This document shows, piece after piece, positions 1 to 5,643 of a DNA stretch of 5,682 nt. Source of the stretch: an uncultured Collinsella sp. Its GTDB lineage: Bacteria; Actinomycetota; Coriobacteriia; Coriobacteriales; Coriobacteriaceae. Position numbers and translations under genes: made by a program. The DNA lies in NCBI GenBank assembly GCA_902470925.1, contig CABRIF010000129.1, forward strand, positions 1 through 5,682, given 5' to 3'. Below the pieces are notes generated by a model. It was not told where the DNA came from. It worked only from the letters and a program-made list of their open reading frames with translations, and did no database searches. Numbering within the stretch: the first letter of the stretch is position 1; the number at the start of each line of letters is the position of its first letter.

Positions 1-28
1 AAGGTTTTTGTAGACTCCGCACGAGCAG

Positions 29-99
29 AAAGCCCCGTGGACATTCCGCTGCGAGGAGGGTCAACCGAACAAAAACATTCGGCCCACCACGGGGCTTTT
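29..99. terminator. Perfect 12-bp inverted repeat after metG-like gene, possible bidirectional terminator
   Basis: AAAGCCCCGTGG at 29-40 is the exact reverse complement of CCACGGGGCTTT at 87-98, followed on the plus strand by one more T. The 46-nt loop contains a second small hairpin, CCGAA (65-69) with TTCGG (78-82). It starts about ten bases past the stop of the MetRS-like gene. In either direction the GC-rich stem ends in a short T-run (three to four), so it could terminate that gene and a convergent gene lying to the left of the window. The long loop and short T-tract make it weaker than a textbook intrinsic terminator, and a small structured RNA is an alternative. Confidence 0.5.
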
Positions 100-107
100 C
101 GGCCGCC

Positions 108-2288
108 TCAGTACTGGCTCGGGTGCTTCTCGAAGAAGTCGAAGCGGGGCGGCAGCTCCTTGATGGCGTGCTTGCCGGGCTGCTCGCCCAGCTCGGCCAC
201 CAGCTCGTCGCAGGTATCGAAGATGTGCCCCCAGCTGAAGAACACCTCCGGCGCGATGGCGAAGTGCTCGCAGATCTTCTCGCACCCGGCCGGCACGATG
301 CCGTGCATGAGCACGGTGGCCACCCGAAGCTCGTGGAAGGCGTCCACAAGCGCCTGCGTCATGGCTGCCTCGCCCTCGGCGCCCGCAAGGTTCTTGGCGG
401 CCTTGGAGGCGTCGCTCCAGCGCTTGTTCGCGCCGCGCAGGAATTCGTCGCACACGCTGAGCGCGTGGTGCAGCTCGAAGGTGTGCATCGCTTGCTCGAA
501 GGCGAGGATGGCCGCCTCGGTCTCGGCGCGCACCTCGTCGGCCGGGACGCCGGCGGGGATGCAGCCGCGCCGATAGCTCGCCGCATCGCCCTCCTTGACG
601 GCCACGCCGTAGAAGCACGAGCGCGCTAGGCGGTTGAACACGCCGGTGAGCAGCGCGCCCTCCTTGAGAGCCGGGTCGATGACGCGCTTGTCGTTGCAGG
701 CGAGGACCTGGTTGCCGTCCTTATCCTTGCCGGTTGGGCGCGTGTCGAAGGCCTTGGGGCTGAAGCTCACCGGCTTTTCGCCCAGGCCGAGCGACAGCCA
801 GTGGGCGCGCAGCTGCTCGGGCGTGTAGTGCTCGAGCAGCTCGTGCGCGAGCGGTGGCGGGGTCTGGGAGCTTGAGCTGGCCTTTTTGCCCATGTAGAGG
901 ATGTGATAGTTGGCGGCCACGCAGGACTGCCGCATGTCCCATCCGAGCGCTTCCCACAGGCCGGTCTGCGCGATGCTGTAGAAGTAGATGTTGTCCTGGC
1001 CGATGAACTGGTAGGCGCGGGCGTCCTTACTGGCCCACCAGTCGCGCCAGTCCAGGCTCGCGTGCGTGTAGCGGGGCTGCTCCATGATCGGTGCCGGCGC
1101 TTCGCCCGCGAGTGCGGCGTCGGCCGCGGCGGTCTCGGCCACGGTGGCGCCGGCGGTGTCGGTGCCGGCTGCGCCCGCGGCCTCGAGCGCGGCGGCGTCG
1201 CGCGCCAGCACGGTGCGCGTGAAGCTGATGGGCGCCCACAGGCTTTCGGGCCACACCCAGCAGGTGAGGTCGCGGCAGCCCTCGACCTCGGGCAGCGGCA
1301 CGCCCCACGCGACGTTGCCCGAGATGCGGAACGGCACGAGCGCCTTGCCGGAACGGAAGCGCACGCCGGCGCGGTTGAGCACCTCGTGGGCCGCATCGCG
1401 TTCACGCCAGGTGGGGAATATCACCGTGAAGGAGCCCTTGTTGCCCTCGGCCTCCACGACCTCGTGGTGCGGCAGCTCTGCCCGCACAGCTTCGAACTCA
1501 TCGCGGAATTTGACCTGGATGAACAGGCGCGGGGCGTCGAGCCATTCCTGCATGGTCTTGGAGACCACGGGGCGCACGGTGGGATCGGCGGCAAGGTGCT
1601 CGGTGTGCGCGCGGATGAACTCGGTGTAGGAGGGCAGGTCGAAATAGAGGTTGTCGACCGGCACGAGCTCGGGCGTCTCGCCGGAAAGGGCGCTTTTGGG
1701 GGCGATGAGCTCCTCGGGCTCGAACTGATGGCCCAGGTCGCACTCGTCGGCGTAGGCCTTCTCGGACTTGCAGCCCTGGATGGGGCAGCGGCCCATGACC
1801 TGACGGCCGTTCAGGAACTGGCCGGCTACCGGGTCGTAGAACTGCTTGGTGGAGAGCTTGGTGAGCTTGCCCTGCTCGTGCAGGCGGCGCACGACCTCGG
1901 CGGTCATGCGCTCATGGATGCGGGCGGCGGGCTCAAGCGCGCTGCCGGCGTACAGGTCGCAGGACACCTCGAAGCTCGCGAGGTCGGCCTCCTGGCTGTC
2001 GTGGTTGGCGCGCACGTAGTCGGAGATACTGCCGTCGTACCCTTCGCCCTCGCGCTTCTTGCGGAAGCCCTCCATGATGGGGGAGCCGTAGCAGTCGGTG
2101 CCCGAGACGAAGATCACATTCTCGCGACCCAGCAGGTCGCGCAGGAAGCGGGCGTAGAAGTCGGCGGGCACGAAGACGCCGCCCACATGGCCGAAGTGCA
2201 GGCCCTTGTTGCCGTAGGGCATGCCGGCGGTGACGACGGCGCGCTTCGGCCAGTGGGGGCGGTCGGCACGGGTGAACGTAGATGCCAT
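108..2288 (-). CDS. metG: Divergent methionyl-tRNA synthetase-like protein (class I aminoacyl-tRNA ligase)
   Basis: A cytoplasmic class I aminoacyl-tRNA synthetase of 726 residues, most like MetRS, which charges tRNA-Met with methionine using ATP. Seen: the HIGH motif as HFGH at 31-34 after the strand VVTAGMPYGNKG; a connective-peptide zinc region with C168, C173, C183 and H187; WGVPLP at 328-333; FIGQDNIYF at 428-436; and a helical anticodon-binding-type C-terminal half. The KMSKS loop appears as KASSS (469-473), with only the first Lys and Ser retained. Two stretches look inserted: about 255-320, and an Ala-rich segment at 364-401. No C-terminal Trbp111-like OB-fold tail is evident. The ATG at 2288 was chosen because GAAGGAG lies 5 bases upstream; the frame stays open for another 170 codons, but that part is low-complexity and runs into the divergent gene. 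It could be a second MetRS paralogue rather than the housekeeping enzyme. The family is sure, the exact substrate less so. Confidence 0.88.
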   Translation of the reverse strand: MASTFTRADRPHWPKRAVVTAGMPYGNKGLHFGHVGGVFVPADFYARFLRDLLGRENVIFVSGTDCYGSPIMEGFRKKREGEGYDGSISDYVRANHDSQEADLASFEVSCDLYAGSALEPAARIHERMTAEVVRRLHEQGKLTKLSTKQFYDPVAGQFLNGRQVMGRCPIQGCKSEKAYADECDLGHQFEPEELIAPKSALSGETPELVPVDNLYFDLPSYTEFIRAHTEHLAADPTVRPVVSKTMQEWLDAPRLFIQVKFRDEFEAVRAELPHHEVVEAEGNKGSFTVIFPTWRERDAAHEVLNRAGVRFRSGKALVPFRISGNVAWGVPLPEVEGCRDLTCWVWPESLWAPISFTRTVLARDAAALEAAGAAGTDTAGATVAETAAADAALAGEAPAPIMEQPRYTHASLDWRDWWASKDARAYQFIGQDNIYFYSIAQTGLWEALGWDMRQSCVAANYHILYMGKKASSSSQTPPPLAHELLEHYTPEQLRAHWLSLGLGEKPVSFSPKAFDTRPTGKDKDGNQVLACNDKRVIDPALKEGALLTGVFNRLARSCFYGVAVKEGDAASYRRGCIPAGVPADEVRAETEAAILAFEQAMHTFELHHALSVCDEFLRGANKRWSDASKAAKNLAGAEGEAAMTQALVDAFHELRVATVLMHGIVPAGCEKICEHFAIAPEVFFSWGHIFDTCDELVAELGEQPGKHAIKELPPRFDFFEKHPSQY

Positions 2289-2293
2289 GGTGA

Positions 2294-2300
2294 CTCCTTC
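2294..2300 (-). promoter_or_regulatory. Ribosome binding site of the MetRS-like gene
   Basis: On the minus strand the sequence reads GAAGGAG, five bases before the ATG at 2288. This strong Shine-Dalgarno match fixes the start and argues against the longer open frame upstream. Confidence 0.85.
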
Positions 2301-2338
2301 GACGAATACGGTATATGCGCCGCCGTGTGGCGCGCGCC

Positions 2339-2356
2339 GGGGCGGGCGCGGGCGGG
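2339..2356 (+). other. G-quadruplex-forming motif in divergent intergenic region
   Basis: Four G-runs of at least three (2339-2342, 2344-2346, 2350-2352, 2354-2356) are separated by loops of 1, 3 and 1 bases. This satisfies the usual G3+N1-7 pattern with unusually short loops. The G-rich strand is plus, which is the template strand for the MetRS-like gene; the motif lies within that gene's likely 5' leader. Folding is inferred from pattern only, and a G+C-rich genome will yield some by chance. Confidence 0.45.
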
Positions 2357-2382
2357 CGGTTGCCGTGGTTGCGCGATGCCCC

Positions 2383-2391
2383 ATTATCGCA
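2383..2391 (-). promoter_or_regulatory. Candidate extended -10 promoter for the MetRS-like gene
   Basis: Read on the minus strand this is TGCGATAAT: a TGn extension followed by GATAAT, five of six matches to the sigma70 -10 box. No good -35 is visible at normal spacing, which is tolerable for an extended -10 promoter. It would give a leader of roughly 85-90 nt that is very C-rich in the transcript. No T-box or other known riboswitch structure was recognised in that leader. Confidence 0.4.
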
Positions 2392-2411
2392 TAGCTGTCC
2401 GGGCGGGGTGC

Positions 2412-2417
2412 TACACT
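2412..2417 (+). promoter_or_regulatory. Candidate -10 box for the DUF3267-queH operon (possibly leaderless)
   Basis: TACACT matches the -10 consensus at four of six positions and ends 7 bases before the ATG at 2425. There is no Shine-Dalgarno sequence between it and that ATG. The distance would place transcription start at or very near the start codon, as in leaderless mRNAs that are common in actinobacteria. No convincing -35 is seen. Confidence 0.3.
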
Positions 2418-2424
2418 TGCGTGC

Positions 2425-3150
2425 ATGAGGAAAATCGGTGACATACACACGTTTGAGGACCAGGCGTTCCTGCGCTGGGCGGTCCGAGCGTCGGCGGCGG
2501 TGCTGTTCGGCGGGGCCGCGGCGGTGGTGCTGTGGTGCGCCGGCTTCACGGCGCTGGGGCGCCTGGCGGGCGTGCCGGTGGTGCCCTTGGAGCTGGCGCG
2601 GCCCTTGGGCGGGCTCGGCGCATGGCTGATGGGCGTGGACGGTGCCAGCGCCGGCATCGATCCGGTGTGGTGGTTGTCGCTGGCGGCGGCCATCGCGGTG
2701 TCGCTGGTGGCGCACGAGCTCGTCCACGCTACCTTCTTTCGCGCATACGCCCCGCCGGGCGCGCACGTGCGGTTCGGGGCGAACTGGCGGCTGGGCATGA
2801 TCTACGCGAGCGCCGAGGGCATCGTGTATACGCGCCGGCACTACCTGGTGATCGCGCTGGCGCCGAGCGTGGCGGTGACGCTGGCCGTTCTGGCGGTGGG
2901 CACGGGGCTCAAATGGCCGCTGTGGACCATCCTGGTTGCCACGGTGCATCTGTCCGGCTGTACCGGTGACTGGGGGTACGTGCGTGCGCTTCGGCGCGAC
3001 CCTTCCATCGCCTGGTGCGAGGATACCGCCTGGGGCGTGGCCTTCTACGCGGCCGATATCGAGTCGAGTTCCGCTCCCGTGGCGCCGGCGGAGCCGGAGG
3101 ACGCCGCGGCGTTTTCGGTGGTCGAAGGGGGAAGGGGGTCGCGTTCATGA
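2425..3150 (+). CDS. DUF3267-like membrane protein with HExxH zinc metalloprotease motif
   Basis: A 241-residue predicted integral membrane protein resembling the DUF3267 family of putative zincin metalloproteases. Hydrophobic segments lie at about 21-40, 82-96, 139-159 and 163-178. HELVH at 97-101, at the end of the second segment, gives the two zinc-ligand histidines and catalytic glutamate. TGDWG at 180-184, just after the last segment, matches the family's distal Gly-Asp motif and may supply the third ligand (D182). The C-terminal tail from about 213 is Ala/Pro/Glu-rich and probably disordered. Its stop overlaps the ATG of queH, so the two genes are almost certainly co-transcribed and translationally coupled. 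The ATG at 2425 has no Shine-Dalgarno sequence. The family is characterised poorly; substrate and role are unknown, and a link to queuosine metabolism is suggested only by gene order. Confidence 0.85.
   Translation: MRKIGDIHTFEDQAFLRWAVRASAAVLFGGAAAVVLWCAGFTALGRLAGVPVVPLELARPLGGLGAWLMGVDGASAGIDPVWWLSLAAAIAVSLVAHELVHATFFRAYAPPGAHVRFGANWRLGMIYASAEGIVYTRRHYLVIALAPSVAVTLAVLAVGTGLKWPLWTILVATVHLSGCTGDWGYVRALRRDPSIAWCEDTAWGVAFYAADIESSSAPVAPAEPEDAAAFSVVEGGRGSRS
3132..3138 (+). promoter_or_regulatory. Ribosome binding site of queH
   Basis: AAGGGGG lies within the 3' end of the preceding gene, 8 bases before the ATG at 3147, in a purine-only run from about 3125. It supports the overlapping start that shares ATGA with the upstream stop. 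Confidence 0.6.
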
Positions 3151-3725
3151 CACGCCTGCTGCTGCACGCTTGCTGCGCGCCGTGCTCGCTGGAGCCGGTG
3201 CGCCTGCTTATGGAAGAGGGCTTTGCGCCCACGATCTGCTGGACGAATCCGAATATCCAGCCGCGCGCCGAGCACGATCGCCGGCTCGAGGAGTTGCGTC
3301 GCTGGGCGGACGCCTGCGACATCCCGCTAATCTGTGCGGGCGACGACCGTGCGCGGTGGGACGCCGGCGTGGCTCGCATCGGCGCGGTCGATCGGCAGCG
3401 GCGGTGCCGCGCCTGCTATGCCCTGCGCCTGGCCGAGGCCTGCCGCGTGGCTGAGCGGGAGGGGTTCACGCATGTTGCCACCACGCTCGCCGTCTCGCCC
3501 TACCAGCTGTTCGATACCTGCAACGAGGTGCTGGAGCGCCTGGCGCGCGCCCGAGGGCTCACGCCCGTCATCCGCGATTTTCGCCCCTGGTACCCGCAGG
3601 CCACGCAGCGCTCGCGCGAGCTGGGGATGTATCGGCAAAACTACTGCGGCTGCCGGTTCTCGGCGGCCGAGGCCGCCCTCGACCGCGCCCGCCAGCGCGA
3701 CGAGCGCCGCGCGCGGGGTCGCTGA
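3147..3725 (+). CDS. queH: Epoxyqueuosine reductase QueH
   Basis: A 192-residue protein of the QueH (formerly DUF208) family, which reduces epoxyqueuosine in tRNA to queuosine. It is a non-homologous replacement of the cobalamin-dependent QueG and carries an iron-sulfur cluster plus an additional iron site. The family signature is complete: LLLHACCAPCS at 4-14 (C9, C10, C13), NPNIQPRAEHDRR at 34-46, CRACYALRL at 87-95 (C87, C90), TTLAVSPYQ at 112-120, and DFRPWYP near 144-150. It ends with MYRQNYCGCRFS at 161-172 (C167, C169). All of the Cys expected for metal binding appear present, so an active enzyme is likely. Length is normal for the family. The start overlaps the upstream stop as ATGA. 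The next gene, queA, makes its substrate, so the two form the terminal branch of the pathway. Confidence 0.95.
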   Translation: MTRLLLHACCAPCSLEPVRLLMEEGFAPTICWTNPNIQPRAEHDRRLEELRRWADACDIPLICAGDDRARWDAGVARIGAVDRQRRCRACYALRLAEACRVAEREGFTHVATTLAVSPYQLFDTCNEVLERLARARGLTPVIRDFRPWYPQATQRSRELGMYRQNYCGCRFSAAEAALDRARQRDERRARGR

Positions 3726-3958
3726 GCGAGCGGGACGCTGGGCGGCCCCTGGGGCGTTGCGGCTGCGGGCGTTGCGGCGCGCTGCCGCCGTGCGGTACGT
3801 GTCGAGCCGTGGCCGTGCCGTGGCGGTTTTGCGTCTTGCGCCGCGTGCTGCATCGTGGCGGCTTTGCGCTTCCTGTTCGCCTGCGTCGGCGCAAACGCCC
3901 TTCTGGGGTCGGCAGCTCGCGCCTGCGCGGTATCATGGACGGCTGCATACACAACGAT
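3726..3958. other. G+C-rich spacer between queH and queA with short degenerate repeats
   Basis: No gene is supported here. A 12-bp direct repeat, GGGCGTTGCGGC, occurs at 3752-3763 and 3767-3778. A second, imperfect 16-bp repeat beginning CGTGGCGG occurs at 3819-3834 and 3854-3869. Hairpins are visible: GCGGC/GCCGC at 3774-3788, and TTTGCGC (3863-3869) with GCGCAAA (3889-3895). Neither is followed by a T-run, so no intrinsic terminator can be called after queH, and transcription may read through into queA. Confidence 0.5.
3931..3936 (+). promoter_or_regulatory. Candidate -10 box for queA
   Basis: TATCAT matches five of six positions of the -10 consensus in an otherwise G+C-rich spacer, 36 bases before the queA ATG. 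There is no recognisable -35 at 16-18 bp. It suggests queA may have its own promoter in addition to any read-through from queH. Confidence 0.35.
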
Positions 3959-3960
3959 GT

Positions 3961-3966
3961 GAGGAG
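3961..3966 (+). promoter_or_regulatory. Ribosome binding site of queA
   Basis: GAGGAG, 6 bases upstream of the ATG at 3973, is a good Shine-Dalgarno match and selects this start over the long open frame that continues upstream. Confidence 0.85.
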
Positions 3967-3972
3967 CGCGCC

Positions 3973-5193
<1,221 letters not shown>

Positions 5194-5194
5194 C

Positions 5195-5261
5195 AACTGC
5201 AGTTTGGGGACTGTGCAGTTTGGGGACGGGGTCGTTTCGCATGCGAATCGGCTCCGTCTCC
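5195..5261 (+). repeat. REP-like element: duplicated 14-mer plus imperfect hairpin of 17 pairs
   Basis: Two bases after the queA stop is the palindrome AACTGCAGTT (5195-5204), then TGCAGTTTGGGGAC twice (5198-5211 and 5214-5227). From the second copy, 5222-5239 can fold onto 5244-5261 with 17 pairs, one T-T mismatch (5235/5248) and a CATG loop. Three of the pairs are G-T/U wobbles, so the fold favours plus-strand single-stranded DNA or RNA. The core TTCGCATGCGAA (5236-5247) is a perfect palindrome. A GGGGAC-led motif with a long G-T-tolerant hairpin resembles REP elements mobilised by RAYT (IS200/IS605-like) transposases. It could also stabilise the queA mRNA end. No T-run follows, so it is not a standard terminator. 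Confidence 0.6.
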
Positions 5262-5462
5262 AGTTGCGTCCAGATTAACTTTGCCCCCAGCCACATCCCA
5301 TCCGCTTTCCCGGCCGTGGCTCCTGTCGAGCACGTCCAAAGTCCCCGTTGGCCCTGCTCTCCGTTGTGCCTCGTTGCGGATCGTGCCTCAAAAGCCGAGT
5401 GCGGCAGGCTACGGCGTCACGCGCCGGGTGAACCGGGGCTTTCGTTCAAGGGAACGGGAGCG
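5262..5462. other. Non-coding stretch downstream of queA with minor hairpins
   Basis: No gene is supported. Small inverted repeats are present: AGCCAC (5289-5294) with GTGGCT (5316-5321); AAAGCC (5391-5396) with GGCTTT (5437-5442), the latter enclosing CCGG-GTGAA-CCGG (5424-5436); and CGTTC-AAGG-GAACG (5443-5456). The AAAGCC/GGCTTT structure ends in TTTCGTT and could act as a weak terminator for queA, but the stem is short. Confidence 0.3.
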
Positions 5463-5495
5463 TTGTCAGCTGTGCACGATTGTCAGCTGTGCACG
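5463..5495 (+). repeat. Tandem pair of 16-bp sites, 17-bp period (left half-array)
   Basis: TTGTCAGCTGTGCACG occurs at 5463-5478 and again, identical, at 5480-5495, so the CAGCTG cores (5467-5472, 5484-5489) are 17 bp apart. Inverted relatives occur at 5599-5628 with the same spacing. Identity and spacing suggest a protein-binding array, or the sub-terminal repeats of a small element. Confidence 0.7.
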
Positions 5496-5501
5496 GTTTG
5501 G

Positions 5502-5634
5502 CAGCGCTATCAGCGGAAGCGTATTCACTAGCTTCTCCTTGTCGGTGCTTCTACCTGCGCTTCTTCTCAACTGTGAATGAAAAAGATGCATGACGTTTGA
5601 CACAGCTGACAGTCCTGCACAGCTGATAGCGCTG
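5502..5634. repeat. 13-bp perfect inverted repeat flanking an AT-richer core
   Basis: CAGCGCTATCAGC at 5502-5514 is the exact reverse complement of GCTGATAGCGCTG at 5622-5634, 107 bases apart. The right arm overlaps one of the 17-bp-spaced sites. The enclosed sequence is visibly poorer in G+C than the rest of the window (46% over 5521-5610) and holds a nested ATTCAC (5523-5528) / GTGAAT (5573-5578) pair. It contains no convincing gene. Confidence 0.6.
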
Positions 5635-5643
5635 GGCTATGAT
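5597..5643 (+). promoter_or_regulatory. Candidate promoter elements for a gene at the right edge
   Basis: A perfect -35 consensus, TTGACA, lies at 5597-5602, and a five-of-six -10 match, TATGAT, lies at 5638-5643. They are 35 bp apart, so they cannot form one promoter. At 17 bp from the -35 the sequence is CAGCTG, a poor -10. Either element alone may be used. The -35 overlaps one repeat site and a second repeat site fills the expected -10 region, which would suit repression by a bound protein. Confidence 0.3.
5599..5628 (-). repeat. Inverted pair of related sites, 17-bp spacing (right half-array)
   Basis: GACACAGCTGACA (5599-5611) and TGCACAGCTGATA (5616-5628) are, on the minus strand, TGTCAGCTGTGTC and TATCAGCTGTGCA. 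These are variants of the sites at 5463-5495. Their CAGCTG cores (5603-5608, 5620-5625) are again 17 bp apart, and the pair points the opposite way from the left pair. Confidence 0.65.

Noticed and set aside
29..98. tRNA or attC-like site
   Set aside because: There is no cloverleaf, T-loop consensus or integron core sites. Only the stem and the nested hairpin can be supported.
2289..2382. T-box or other riboswitch in the synthetase leader
   Set aside because: The leader is short and C-rich, and lacks a T-box-like conserved sequence, a specifier hairpin and a terminator with T-run.
903..2441. 512-codon open frame on the plus strand opposite the synthetase gene
   Set aside because: Low-complexity Gly/Ala/Val/His/Leu-rich translation with no recognisable domain, lying antisense to a gene with clear MetRS motifs. 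It is a byproduct of high G+C codon usage.
2289..2798. 170-codon upstream extension of the synthetase frame
   Set aside because: The sequence is low-complexity, overlaps the divergent metalloprotease gene, and the GAAGGAG before the ATG at 2288 gives a strong internal start.
3334..3972. Upstream extension of the queA frame through queH and the spacer
   Set aside because: The translation is Arg/Ala/Ser-rich noise in another frame of queH. QueA homology begins exactly at the ATG at 3973, with its own ribosome site.
5281..5580. 99-codon open frame after queA
   Set aside because: No ribosome site, no recognisable domain, and it runs through the tandem site array. It is more likely chance.
5466..5591. 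41-residue minus-strand frame within the inverted array
   Set aside because: No Shine-Dalgarno, and its reading frame spans the repeats on both sides. Nothing supports translation.
5597..5643. Single sigma70 promoter joining TTGACA and TATGAT
   Set aside because: The two hexamers are 35 bp apart, about twice the allowed spacer, so they were not called as one promoter.
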